From Castor canadensis (lineage: Eukaryota > Chordata > Mammalia > Rodentia > Castoridae), in the NCBI RefSeq assembly GCF_047511655.1, contig NC_133392.1, positions 25,496,001-25,560,000 on the forward strand: DNA of 64,000 nt. The letters run 5' to 3'. The translations under genes were made by a program, and so were the position numbers. Of the stretch, positions 11,661 to 24,460 are shown in pieces (position 1 is the first letter of the stretch; the number at the start of each line of letters is the position of its first letter). The notes under the pieces were generated by a model. That model was not told where the DNA came from. It saw only the letters and a program-made list of their open reading frames with translations, and made no database searches.

Positions 11661-12654
11661 CATAGCCTTCCCTCCCCTCCTGGAAGAAAAAAATGGAAGT
11701 GAAGTTTGTTTTTTCTTGGTTTATGGTGTTGACGCAATGAAATCACTTCGGGCCTGATGAAGCCCCTGGCACTTCCTCTTTCAAGACTATTAATGGAGCA
11801 GACCCCACGCTGTGCAGAACTTTCTCTTGGGGCCATAAGTAGGCGCTGCCTCTGACTTCTAACCCCATCCTCAAGCCCATCCTGGGCCTCCTCCATCCTG
11901 GTAGCCAGGTGAAGGAATTCAGAAGCCCCAGATCAGACTCCCACTCCTTCCTAAAACCAAAAATGCTGGTGAGCAGGAAAGGAAAATATTTGACGGAACC
12001 AGGACAGAACCTCATTTAGCCTTATGCCCCTCTGCCTGGTGTGACAAAGGCCCACCTTACTTACTGGGAGAAGACCAGGTACAGGTAGTATGTAAATCAG
12101 TTTTGGGTTGTTTTCTGTTTTCTTGGGCCCCTTTGCATTTGACCAGAGCCTTTCCCTTTTACAAACCAGTTCTGCCTCTGAGAGGCTGCCAGCTAAAGTC
12201 ACCCACCCAGTTAGCAGTGAAAACTGGGTGGCAGACACTGCTGGTAGGATTGCTGTCACTCACCTTCACCTCCTGGTTAATAAGGTTACAGGCAGTGTTG
12301 AGCCCAGCCTCCTGTGCCTAAGAAGCTTTCATTGTTCACTGATTCCCTCGTGTTGCTGCTGCTCCAGGCAGTTCTGCCCTCAGATTTTCCACTTGTGAGT
12401 AACCATGAAGTGGTTTTACCCACTCTCTGCTCTCCCTGGGTGGATGGAAAAGCTTTTTCCCTCAAGTGCTATCCTCTGGGTAATTTTCAAAGATGTAACA
12501 ATTTCAAGCTCTGGCTTTCAGGGGGCAAAGACTTGATCTTTCAACCTGAAAATCAAGTGCTCTCCAGCCCAGGTGGTGGAAGGAGGGACAGCTCACCCAG
12601 ATGAAGACGGGAGGAAGGAAAGAGGCAAGCCTCAGAGGGCTGTCCTTCTTATTT

Positions 12655-13080
12655 TGGCGGGGGCAGAGTTGAACTCAGGGTTTTGTATTTGCTAGCCAGG
12701 TACTCTGCTGCTTAAGTCACACCTCCAGCCCTTTTAGTTGTGGCTGTTTTAGAGACAGGGTCTCAGCTTTTCCCAGCCCAGCCTGGACTGTGATCCTCCT
12801 ATTTTAGGATTCCACTATTGATGGAATGACAGGTGTACACCACTACGCCCATCTTTTTTCTGTTGAGATGGGGGTCTCACGAACATTTTATGCCTGTTCT
12901 GTCCTGGAACCAGGATCTTTGCCATCTCAGCCTCAGTATGGGATGAAAGGCTCACATCACCACACCCAGTTATTGGTGAAGATGGGGTCTGGCTGGCGGG
13001 CTGCCCTTGAACCTTGATCCTCCTGATCTCAGTTTCCAAGTAGCTAGGATTACAGGCAAAGGCCACCAGTGCCCAGCATG
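12655..13080 (-). repeat. Multimeric SINE: ID plus three B1-like units
   Basis: After the reversed ID part (AACTCAGGGTTTTGTATTTG, CACACCTCCAGCCC) come three reversed B1-like units, at about 12740-12850, 12860-12970 and 12975-13078. Each has a GATCCTCCT- or CATCTCAGCC-type core and a CACCAC/CACCAG end. Confidence 0.75.
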
Positions 13081-13479
13081 ACTTTCCTTTTTAATTACTG
13101 AGTGGTACATCCAGCTTGCTGCCTTGTATGAAGGTGGTGAGTAAGTACCACTTGGGGGGGTGTGGAGGGAAAAGGTGACAGCTGTAGCAGGATCAGGAGA
13201 GGAATCCCCGGGAGTGGAAGCAGGTGAGGAGGGACAGCATACTGTCCTGGCCTTCCAAACCCTCCATCCCTATCTGTGTTCTCTTTCTTCATTGTTCAAG
13301 TGTGGTTTCTCTGTAGGTGCCCTTCCTGAGATCACCAAAGAGCTTTTCTCAACACTCCATGTCACAGCTCCAGACAGATGGTCCCTAGCTTCCATTCTAC
13401 GTATTCAGCACTTAATGAGCTGAAACAAGCATTTTATTCATTTATTTTGGGAGGGGGGCAGTATGGGGTTTTTGTTTTG

Positions 13480-13665
13480 TTTGAGGTAATGGATTTTGAA
13501 CTCAAGGCCTAAACCTTGAGCCGCCAGCCCTTTTTTTGTAATGGGTTTTTTCAAGATAGAGTCTCTCAAACTATTTGCCAGGGCTGACTTTGAACCACGA
13601 TCCTCCTGATCTCTGCCTCCTGAGTAGCTAGGATTAAGACTACAGGCATGAGCCACTGGCAACTG
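13480..13665 (-). repeat. B1+ID composite SINE
   Basis: Reversed ID remnant (TTTGAACTCAAGGCCTAAAC) followed by a B1-like unit with ACCACGATCCTCCTGATCTC and CAGGCATGAGCCACTGGC. Confidence 0.85.
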
Positions 13666-13666
13666 G

Positions 13667-13873
13667 CTGGTACTGGGGTTTTTGAACCCAGGGCCTCACA
13701 CCTGCTTTGCAGGCACTCTACCACTTGAGCCACACCTCCGTCCCTTTTTTGCTGTAGTTATTTTTCAGGTAGCATCTTGGGCTTTTTGCCTGGTGCCAGT
13801 CTCAGATCACCATCCTCCTATCTCTGTCTTCTAACTTGCTGGGATTGCAAGCATGCACCAAAACGTCCAGCTA
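13667..13873 (-). repeat. B1+ID composite SINE
   Basis: Abuts the previous copy. It begins GTACTGGGGTTTTTGAACCC, has a full ID part and a B1-like unit ending CACCAAAACGTCCAGCT. Confidence 0.85.
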
Positions 13874-14904
13874 AACCGAGCATTTTAAAGCATGCTGTCC
13901 ATGAACACTTTAAACATGACAGGTTCTCACCAGTGAGGAAGTCAAGAACCTCCGGACAGGCAACTGATGCCAGCAAGTTGCCCAGAGGGTGGTATTTAAC
14001 CTGGATGGATTATGTCACCTGTCCCAGGTGACTCTTAGCTATACCCATTCAGAAATTCTCTTTCTGTAAGTTTTAAAGTGATTTGGACCCAGGCTACTGT
14101 TTCACCCTGAGAAAGCTCATGGAAGATGAACAAGTCCAAATGCTACTTTGTTAATTTGCAAAGAGATTTTGTGAATATCATGCAGATTGGATACTGTCTT
14201 ATCTGTTCCTTGCATCCTGGGCAAGGTGCATGAGAAACCTTTGCTTAGCAGAGCTGGAGTCAAAAACAGGCAGGAAGGTGTGGGGCACCGATGTCCAGTA
14301 GCACAGCTCTGGCCAGCTCTGTGGCCTCTCAATAATGGTAGACCAATGTAATGATTGAGGCCAGTTGGCCATGGGCATCCTTGGCCTGTCCACAAGGGCA
14401 GTGTTTGTCAGGTCTGGTTTCTCCATTTACTCTTTCATAATCTAGCACTTTTTCATTTTATTTGCTTATTTCTTTAGTGCTTTGCAGGCATTTGTTCCCA
14501 TCTATATAAATTTACATTTGCATAACTTAAATAACTAGGGTATGGTATCAGGCCACTGGAGTTAATGTTATATGCAAATCAAAAAGATGCTCAGGTGACC
14601 TTGGCAGTCGATAGGAAGCCAAGCACAGACCACAGAAATGTAGTCTGTAATTTCTACCGAGGCTCTGGGGCGTGGACAGGCCAACGTAGCCACTTAGAGT
14701 TCCTGTGTGTGCCTGGGGATGAAGCAGGCCTTGCACAGTGTCTGCTTTGGCTGCCGTAGGTGATCTGCTCTTCCCAGCTGACCCCTTGGGATAGAAAGGG
14801 CTCTTTCTGGTCTCTGTCTGGGTCCCCTGAGGGCTCATCTTTAATGAGCCGCATCTCAAGGTACCCAGCACCGAGGAGGTGTGACCCTCATGAGCTCTGG
14901 AGTG

Positions 14905-15085
14905 GATAGACAGTTGAGTCCTGGCTCCATTGCTCAATAATTGGATGTACTCAGTAGTTGGGCAAAGGCCATGAAGAATCCAAGCCTCAGTTTCGTCATC
15001 AGTAAGATGGGGACAATGCATCATAGTATTGTTGGCGAGTGAGTCTGGTGACTCATAGAAAGCTCTGAGTGCAGTGTCTAGCCCA
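14905..15085 (+). repeat. MIR SINE
   Basis: CAAGCCTCAGTTTCGTCATC and AGTAAGATGGGGACAATG are the MIR core and 3' part. Confidence 0.75.
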
Positions 15086-16834
15086 GACCACAGTCTGGCT
15101 AGCCCAGGCTCTTTAGCACATGGAGGTCAGTCAAGGATATGTGTTCTCTACCTCATTGGGCATCCTTATCAGGCCACGCTTTGTCCTCTAAGGTCTGGAG
15201 AAACAGCAAGTCCACAGAGACCCAGACTGTCCCAGAGGAGGAAAAGGAGATCCCTCTCTGAGCTAAGGACAAAGGTGCCAGTCCTGACCATTAGGCCCAG
15301 TCAGAGAGAGGGAAAGTCAGGTTGTAAGGATGTCCTGGAGCAGGTACCCAGATCAGAGGGCAGGGTGAAGAGGATTTCTGGAGAGGAAATGAGTCATTTG
15401 AGAGTCCCCAAAGGCCTCCAGGATCCTCTTCAAATGTGTTGGGACTCTTGATGTTTGCCTAGAGAGAGCACATCCCTCCTGCATCCTCATGGCCCATCTG
15501 GTGACATCAGCAGATGGAAGCACCTCTGTTGCCCAGCAACACTTCCACCTTAAGGCAGACCAGGAAACAGACCAACACCAACTGTAAGACACATGTTGAA
15601 GGGAAGGGACCTAGAAAGTGTAGCCTCCATAGGTTTGTTTCTCAGAGGCTGGGAGGCTGGGCTGAGGGCTGCCAGGGGAGGCAGGAGGGGAATTGGGTTT
15701 GGCCTAAGGGGAGAAGCACAGACTACTGCAGTCTCCTTAGTTCTCTGAGCAAGGTGACTCCCTATAGGGGCTCCTGCAGCCTGAATCTGTGAGTAAGAGT
15801 TAGGGAAGGGCAGGCTGGAGCAGTGAGGCTGGACCATCAGAAAAGTGGCTTTCCCTTTAACTCACTCTGGCAGCTCTAAGAAAGGAGAAGCAAGGATGCC
15901 TGCATCCTCACTTTGGGGACTCCATTGATCGAACTTACACAGCTCGCCTATGTAAGCATGGCACTATGCCAAGTGACTGCGTGGCCTCTTATGGCTGAAT
16001 GCACAGAAAGGAATGTGTGGAATCTGCCCTAAGAGGTAGGTAGCAGTGGCCAGAAGTAGAAACTTGGTCTGAGCTCACTTCTCACCCAGCTTTAGCAGAT
16101 CCCATGGAATTCTATGTGGGGTAAATTAAATCTGTGTGGTCCCTTGTTTCTGGTAGCAGATGCAGCAAGTTGGAGGTGTTTGAGACGTACTTGGTATTTG
16201 GAGGAATGGGATTAGAGAGGTTGTTCACCATGTCTCATCAAAGGATGCCCTGGGGATAGCCCTGTGCATAGAACTGAACTTTCGCCAATTCTGATGCTCT
16301 TCATTTGGTGACCCATGGTTTCAGCCATATCTTCCTAGGAGGAGCCTACTGCTGACCTTCAGTCAGAATTCCTAAGCAAAGACTGCATGAGCCAGCACAG
16401 GGATGAAAGATGCAGGGATGGGAAAAGTCCCCTCCCAGACACAGGTGAAGAACAAAATGACATGGTAACACAGTGCAAGGTTTCAGAACGGGAGCCACCT
16501 TGTCTTTTAACCTGAAGGTGTCTGAATCAAGTTTTTTGATTTGGGCATCTGGTCGGGTGCTTCCATGTCATCCAGTGGGTGTATGGCTAAAGTCATTGCC
16601 CTGATTTTTATATAACCATAGCATTCTCGGGGTTATAAGTGAAAACTGGAGTATCCTCTCTATTTGCAAATCACACTTCTGTTTACAAAACTTGTCCCCA
16701 GTCACTTCTCATGACCTTTTGTTCCTAAAAAGAGAATAGCCTTTATTAAAAAATAAAAAGTAGTGGCTTCATGCACTGAATATCAGCTCGGAGCAAAGCT
16801 CAGTCTTTGGGCCCTTACATACATTCCTTTCCAT

Positions 16835-16930
16835 TGCTCACAGCACTGGGTCAAGGTAGCTATTGTCCCAGTTTTGCAGATGAAGGGACAGGTTCAGAGG
16901 GCCAAGGAACTTGCCAGTCATCCCGTGCAA
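16835..16930 (-). repeat. MIR-like fragment
   Basis: TTGTCCCAGTTTTGCAGATG followed by AAGGAACTTGCCAGTCAT is the reversed MIR core. Confidence 0.55.
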
Positions 16931-17914
16931 CAGAGATGAGCTCCACACTTAGATCTGCTGTCTTCCACAGCCTTAGACTCTTTCTGCCACCACGGGTGTC
17001 ACTGGACAGCATGGCCAGTGACCGAGAAGGTAGCTTCCAGAACCCACAGTTTGAGTGTCAAAGGAGAGAAAACTGCAGGCAGATCACCAACCCCAGGCCT
17101 GAGCCTCTGGTCCCCTCCTGCTGTGACTCACTGTGATGTCAGCAGATGCTAATATTATTTTCTGTTCAATGGGGACAGTAACAACCAGTCCCAGATATCG
17201 TGCAGCACACATTGAGATGCTGGGATGGGAGTCCCTAGGAAAAATACAAAGCCCGTGATTATCAAATGATTCACTTCCAGGGACACCCAAGTCTAGCCCT
17301 GGTGGAGGAACTCAGCCACAAATCTCTCCTAGGCTGCTACAGCATTCTCCCTCCTGGTCATTTCGCCATCAGCCTGCAGCAAACCAGAAAGGGGGCAGGG
17401 GGTGACATTATTTGGGTTCAGCCTGTTGGTGCAGAACCATGTGCTCATAGCGCACTCTTCTGAGCCTGTTTCTATAGTCTTCTTAGCAGCAGGGAGGGGA
17501 CCAGCCTGAAGTTGCTGAAAGAGTCCTTTGCTGGCAGGGTGCTGAGAAGGCAGGACTGCAGCATGCCTGAGCCCCACCCTGCCCCCAAATGCACTGAGTT
17601 CATCCATCCTAGTGCTTCCCTGAGCGCCACCCCCTCTCACTGCCCCATGTCAGACAAGCCAAATCAGCTTTCCAAATCAGCTGTGCAGAAGGCTTGCCCT
17701 ACTTATTGGCAGAAAACCCATCTCATGTAGCTCCCATCTCTTGATGGATGGAGCGTCATAAGTTCATTTGGTCCACTCCCTTCTTCATGCCCAAATTTCA
17801 TCTAAATTGTCGCCCACCTTTCCCTGAATGATACAAGGATGGTGAGTCTATGGGTACACATGGAATGTTCCACAGATACCAGGCCATTGAGCAGCACGGC
17901 ATGATGGGACCCTC

Positions 17915-18075
17915 ATAGGCTTGAAAGACAGTCCTGAGATCGAATTCCAGCTCTGGGATATTGAGTGAGTGGCTTCACTGTTCTGTACCTCAGTTTCCTT
18001 ATCTAAATGGAGATAAGTGCCTGCCTCAGTGGTTTAATGTAAGAAAAATGCACATAAAACATTTGGTCTCAAATA
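17915..18075 (+). repeat. MIR SINE
   Basis: CTGTACCTCAGTTTCCTTAT and CTAAATGGAGATAAG, with flanking MIR-like sequence. Confidence 0.75.
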
Positions 18076-18545
18076 TTATGTATTATGTATTGGTTTACTG
18101 AACCGTCCCCCAGTGTGTCAGGCCATGAGGCTTGTCCAGTTTTCTCCAGAAAGGGAGTCTTGTTGGTCACCAACCTTACCTCATTTGTTTCAAGCAACAT
18201 GTGGGGTTTCAAGCAAGATGTGGGATGTCAAGTAGAGAGGGGAGTGTAAAACCCTCACATAAAACCCAAGGCAGGATTCATTCCAGGTCTTTTTTTGGTA
18301 AACACTGGCTGGCAGTTAAGGCCTATTGACACCAAAAGGAGCTGCGGCCATCTCCAGGGCTACATCTGCCAGGGGCTTTGCTCACATTTCCTGGAGCACT
18401 TGGCACTTATGCCTGTGCTTTGCTTTCCTAACTGCTGGTCCCCCTCAGGAAGAAACCATTTAGAAGTTACTCCATCTAACACTTCCCCCTCCACGAGGAA
18501 TTTGACATTCCTGCTCCTGGAAGTAGCAGGTTCTTTTCACAGTCT

Positions 18546-18578
18546 TTCATTCATTCATTCATTCATTCACTCATTCAG
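18546..18578. repeat. (TTCA)n microsatellite
   Basis: About eight tetranucleotide units with one C-for-T variant. Confidence 0.95.
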
Positions 18579-19974
18579 CAAGCATTCCTGGGATGGCTGC
18601 ACCCTCCCCATGCTCAGAACCCCATGGAGGAGCTGTCAGGATGTTAACAGTGCTGGTGCAGTCTGTGATCAGAAGATCCTGGTTTTTGTGCTCCAAATGG
18701 AAAAATCCAAGCTGAGCACGTGGATGGGGTGAGGTAAGATAGCTTTATTGTGAAAAAGGGAGTCACCTTCAGTAAGAAAAAGGAAGAGGAAGCAGAAGCC
18801 ACAGTGGGTGCTGGTGAGTCCATGGGCCAAGACAGTGTGCTTTTTGTTTTTCAGGTGCTTTTAAAACCTACACTACCCCATGGGAGGGCAGGCCCAGGAG
18901 GTTCCCACCCAATAATGATCCAAGTGGGGAGGGGTATGGGTACTTCCCAGCCAGGTGAGGGTGGCCCATCCCCAGGCAACCTACATAAGCCCCAAACTTT
19001 TCTACTTCTAGCCTACCTCAAAGATGCTGCTGACTGGCTGGAGAGAAGGAGGTTGCCCTTGAGCTCCCTAGTGACCACACTTCTCATGTCCTCTGTGATC
19101 TGTAGAAGGACACAAGGAGGTGGAGGAGACAATTTAGTCATTGTCCCCTGGCTTCTGGAGTAGCTTCAGGGATGTCGGTAACCAACTCTTCCCAGAAAGT
19201 CTTTTTTTGCAACAAGAATGATCTATCATTTCAAAGGGAGACCTGATCTTATCACCAATACAATGTCAACAGCAACACTGTCATTTACAAAACACCACAT
19301 GTGACTGTATGCCTCACTCACTGATGTACACAAAGACATGGAGCAGGTGCTGCTGTTGTAGCAAGTGGTATAGAGCCAGGACTCAACCTTAGACCTTCTG
19401 ACGGGAGACTTGGCCCCTTAACTATAGTATTCTAGGCCTCTATAAACTGTTCAAACTCTTAGCTGAAGAATTTTGGGCTGTTTCCTTCTGTGTGGCTTTG
19501 GCCTTGGGAGCAGGATTATGTCTGAGTGAAATTGTGAATTTGACACTATCCATGCTGCCTGGGGACCAGTCATGCATTCAGCCGGTATTATTTGGACACC
19601 TACCTCTCCTTTGCTGTGGCTGGAAGATGATATGGTGTAGTTCAATGTAGTTGTTTTGTTTTTGGTAACTCACAGGGCATGTGACTCAGTGTAGTCACAG
19701 ATAAGTCTGGGAACGATTTTGTTAACTGTTGCAAGCCTTAAAGTTCAGATCTTGTGCTGGGGAAGAGAACTGGGTTGCTCTGACTACCAGGTGTGGGTAC
19801 ACAGGCAGGCCACCCGCCCTGTTGTTTAGCCTGGGCCTCCACAGCAGAGCTAGGCCAAGAAGCTAACCACAGCTCTTAACTTTTTACAACTTGGTTGGCC
19901 TTCTTCTTGCCTTTGTGTTTCTTCCTATTCCTCTTCATTAAGATGAAAGGGATTTTAGATCTTTGCAGGCACAG

Positions 19975-19976
<2 letters not shown>

Positions 19977-20014
<38 letters not shown>
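19977..20014. repeat. (GT)n microsatellite
   Basis: Pure dinucleotide run of about 19 units. Frames reading through it are artefacts. Confidence 0.98.
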
Positions 20015-20016
<2 letters not shown>

Positions 20017-21129
20017 GAGGCCCAAAGAACTTCCTTTCTCCTCTCCACCCCTCTCATCTCTCTCCCCATCCCAGCTGGGGCCCAGATATTGTGTGTCAGT
20101 ACTGCCTAACCACAGGGACTGAGCCACCAACCAGGGCAGAAAAAGCATTGAAGATTTTGCTGTGGACAGGACTCAGTAAGAGGAGGATTGGGGAGGCTTT
20201 GGCAAGGGAACTGGCCTTTCAGAGCCATCTTGGGGGAGGCCCATCTTCCTCTGTGCCCTAGAGATAACAGGCTCTCCTCTGAACCAGTCTCTTTTGTTCC
20301 CATGCAAGGATCAAAAGGAAAGCCTGCCTCAGGCCCCACCTGCAGTTCCTTTAATTCCATCCATCCCCAGCTCCTCTATGGAGGGGAGAGGTGGCAGGGG
20401 GAGTGTCCAGGAAGGGCTTTGTTTTCCTTTGTGTTTACTCCCTGGTTCTGCTTAAGCCCCCTCCTCCTTATCCCTTGTTTTTGATCCTGCTTCCACCCTG
20501 CAGCCCTCTCTTGCCTGCCCCACCAAGGAAGTGTGCTTTTGCTGGAGCCTTGGTGCTCTGCTGGGAGGCAGGGTGTGTATAGAACACAGGGTGGAGAGAG
20601 GATGGGGACAAATACTGGGAGCCCCAGCATGTCCTGCCCAGAGGTGACTCTTAATATAGCTCCCCTGTACCAGCATCTTACCAGTGAGAAGGGACCCACA
20701 GGGGTTGAAATTCTTCTCTGAGGAGTACTGGCCCAAGCCAAGCCAAGCCAGTACACATCTGGGAACTGGTTAGCGTGCCTGATTCAAAGTGCTTGTGGTT
20801 TCAGTTTTAGAGATCTCCAGTGGGAATCCCAGGGGTCTAGGGAGTCCTCTCCCTACCAGCTCTCAGTAGGAAAGTCATCCTTCTGGGAACTGATGGTGAG
20901 TATCTACGGAGGCCTTCTTTTGAAGGTGATGGCTCTAGCATGTGTGGTATGAACTGTGGGTCCCCAGGATGGCATGTGTCCTTAGCACAATGAGTCAGTG
21001 TGTGCCAGGTGCTTTGGGGATGGCAAAGACAAAGAAGGCCCTGTCCTTTTCCTAGGGGAGCTGACAGCTGAGGAGGGCTGCTAGTTGATGAAGGAGCAGG
21101 ATGGGACCAGGGAGACAGTGGGGACTGAC

Positions 21130-21250
21130 TATGATCAATTGTGTGGCCTTGATCAGCCTCTCTGTGCTTTTGCTCCTGCCTGTGAGATGGGGCTGATGAA
21201 GTCTTCCCCTGGCTGCCTCATAGGATTAATGCACTAAGGAAGAAAACCCA
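21130..21250 (+). repeat. MIR SINE
   Basis: ATTGTGTGGCCTTGATCAGC, CCTGTGAGATGGGGCTGATG and the CATAGGATTAATGC end. Confidence 0.65.
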
Positions 21251-21854
21251 GGAAACCAGCTTTTGTTGAGTGCCTGCTACATGCTAGGCACATCAGTTCA
21301 CCTACTTAGGTACCAGATGCCTGCCTGCCTGCACTCAGAGGCTTTATAAATATGTTCATCTCCCTCCACTTCTGCTTCTGTCCTTTTCTATAAAGAGGGG
21401 TTTGTCTCAGGAGCTGGGGCACAAGAGCAGGACTCATTGAAATGGTTTCTAGGAGGAGCTCTCAATGAGACAGAGAACAATGGAGATGTGCAGGAAGTGT
21501 TCAGAGGTCAAAGATGATCTGAGGTGGCTGGACCAGGCAGGGAGGGAACAGAGGGGTCTTAAAACTCTGATCTGTGCTGCATAGAAAGAGGACTGCATTT
21601 AAGTGGGGAAAAGGAGAACTTCAGGATTGGGGAAGCTAGGGGTTGGGGACTGGGTACCAGAGAAAACTCAGAGGACCTGATTCAAAGGTCTATACTTGCC
21701 AGGCTATGAGAGTCCCATCTCACATGGAATCCTGAGACTTTGGTGCAGTGCAGAGGCCCTAGCAGAGAGATTGGAGGAACCCCAGCATAAAAGGGGGAGT
21801 CCACAGGAGTTGCTAGCTGGGAGAGGAAGGTGCATTGTGTGTTGAGACTGCATC

Positions 21855-22320
21855 AGTCTCCTTTGGCTGCTGTAATAAATCACCATGAACTGGGAGGGGG
21901 GTGGGGGCAAGGCTTAAAACAACAGACATTCATTTTCTCACAGTTCTGGAGACCTGGTCTGAAATCAAGATATCTTCAGGGCCACACTCCTTGCAAATGC
22001 TCTAGTGGGATCCTTCCTAATGCTCTAAGGGGAACCTTCCTTGCCTCTTCCAGCTCCAGATGTCCCTTGGGTGTAACAGCATTGTTTCTGTCTGCCTCTG
22101 TCTCCCTTCACCTTTTTCTCAGCCCTGTCTTTTCTGCCTCTTCATATGGACACTTGTCATTGGCTTTAGGGCCCACATGGGAAATCCAGGATGATCTCAT
22201 CTCAAGATCCTTAATCTAAACACATCTACAAAGACCCTTTATCCAAATAATGTCACGTTCATATGGTTTTCAACAGCAGCAACACATCTTTTTGAGGGCT
22301 ACCATTCAACCCTCACAATA
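21855..22320 (-). mobile_element. MLT1-type ERVL-MaLR LTR (fossil)
   Basis: Read on the minus strand this is the same LTR class as the one at 843-1225. TGGCTGCTGTAATAAATCAC, TTAAAACAACAGACATTCAT and TTTCTCACAGTTCTGGAGAC are the reversed LTR end. It is an old, degraded solo LTR inside ITPRIP intron 1. Confidence 0.75.
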
Positions 22321-24149
22321 ATTGTTGGATTCCGGATGCCCTGAGAAGAGGAAAGGGAATATGGGCCAGGTCGAGGGTGGCAGAGGAGCCCTTCTTTGTC
22401 CCCATAGCTGTTTTACTCCTTGTTATCCTCCTTCCTGTCTCCCCTCCCCACACCCAGCCATAAACACCATCTTCAGTCTGTCTGTCCCAAGACCCTTCAA
22501 TGTCCATGATGCTCTGTGGGCCAGGGCCTCTGCTGCTGGGAAGTCAGCTGCTGCTGGACGGAGGGACAGCCTGTCTTTCTTGGGAGATTGATGGCTTCCC
22601 TCCTTCTCTAGCCTTTGCTCACCTTGGCACACATTAGCCAGTGGAGAAGCAGGGTCAGGGGAGGATGGCCAGGAAGCAGTGGGCAGAAGAGAAGAGGCCT
22701 GTGCTGCCTTGCAAGAGGTTACTGCAGCAGGGCCCAAAGGCCCTATATCTTACTGGGCTCACATAGTTTTGAAATAGTAGCCAGTTGTTTAAATTGGAAA
22801 ATTTTGATAAAGTCTAGATCACTGACTTTTCCTGGAGGGGAAGATCCCACCACTCTCAATACACAGAATGTGTGAAGTGGTGGGTGTCACCTGCAGGTAA
22901 AGCATGTGCCTTCCAGGCAACCAGTATCCCTATCCACACAGCACTCCAGGAAAGCCTGGCTCATTTTCCCAGGGGGCTTGGCTTTACAACCCCTGTCCCC
23001 AGGAATGGCAACTGAAAAGGAAGACCCCAGTGGGAGAGATGGAGGGTGGCTAGGGTTGAGATTACAAGGATTATGGAGGTGGAAGCAGAACCACACCCTT
23101 CTACCTACTTTCTCAATTATTTTTTGTTGGTCCTCTTCCTTCCTCTTTCTTCACTTCCTCTCTTTGCCTGCCCGTCCCTCTCCAACTGGACCCTGAGGCC
23201 TACCAGTGTCTACCCCCCACACCCGAGGCTCCTCAGCCCCCCACAGATGCCCTCCCCAGACCCCATTTGGGTGCAGGTGAAGGGAGGTCCCAGCCAGAGA
23301 TGCCATGGTAGTGACTCTGTGGATATGTGTCTCATGGTGGGGTGAGGGCCAGCTCTGCCAGCCCTTTCTAGTCTCCCACGTCCTGGAGGGGTAGACAAGA
23401 GTGCTATGTTCAAAGCTGATGTCATGGAGCCCTAGTTCTGGGTCCCAAGTGTCCTGAGTTAGACAATAAGGAAGGAGCTGGTGTTGGTAGAGACGTATAA
23501 CTCCCACAGATGTGTCTGCCTTGGCTATCTCCTCTCAGCTCCTACTGACATATTGGGAACCTGTGCTGTATCCAGCCCATGCAGGCTGCCTTGGGGGCTG
23601 CAGAAGAACATTCCCCTTTGTGACTGGACCTGTGGGTAGATGAACTGACACAGAGAAGAGCATAAAGGTGGCTTGACGTGCAGCAGTCCTGAGATGGTAA
23701 AGGTAGATCTGCTCCTAGGGGCAGGTTGAGTCAGCACTTGGCAGGGAAGCTGGGCTGATGCCATTTTGGGGCATGGTTTCTGCTTGAGAGAAGCATGGAG
23801 TCAGATGGGATGGATGAGCTAGGCCATGGGAAGAGAGTTTGCAGGACACAGACTGCCCAGCCATCAGCTTCATTCTCTAAAACCGTGGCTTAGACCAAAC
23901 ATGGGTTTTGCAGTCAGCCAGTCCTTTCTCACGTCCTGTGTCTCCAACAAAGCTTGGGGGACAACTTACCTGATGATTTTTAATGGTCACCATTGACAGA
24001 GATAGCCATGAGGGCTCCTGAGTAGTAAGAGGAGGTGGGGCTCACTATGTTCCCATCTGCCTTTGGGGGGATGGAGAAAGAGCAGAGGGAAGGGAGCAGA
24101 CTAAGCTCATGTACAGTCATGCACTATTTCAGGCAGTCTTAGAGACCAC

Positions 24150-24460
24150 CCAGTGGACCTCACGGGCATCAACCTCTTCATCTGTAAGGTAGGGAAAATT
24201 AAATGACAAACACATGCAGAATGCTTAGCATTGTGCCTGACGTGGGGTAATTGCTATACAAATTGCACTTAATAACAATGTCCTCACCTTTCACTACCCT
24301 TCTCCTGCATACAGACCCCCTGCTATATGCTCTCCGGGAGGGCCTATGCAGGATGCCCAGGCTGCCTCACCCACCTCTGCCCCATCCTCCAGGTCAGGCA
24401 TGTCTCTTCATTGGGCCTCAGTTTCCTTATCTGTAAATGGGGCTTACATTAAAACAACTC
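24150..24460 (+). repeat. Two MIR-like fragments
   Basis: 24150-24270 carries the MIR 3' half (CTCTTCATCTGTAAGGTAGG, AATGCTTAGCATTGTGCCTG). 24395-24460 carries another core (GGGCCTCAGTTTCCTTATC). Confidence 0.65.

Noticed and set aside
11022-11663. 213-aa minus-strand open frame in the ITPRIP CpG island
   Set aside because: Proline/arginine/serine-rich translation with no recognisable domain, overlapped by frames on both strands; expected from GC-rich CpG-island sequence.
14548-15024. 158-aa minus-strand frame
   Set aside because: Runs into a MIR, has no recognisable domain, and lies within an intron.
19895-20261. Cys/Val- or His/Thr-repeat open frames
   Set aside because: Produced by the (GT)n microsatellite.
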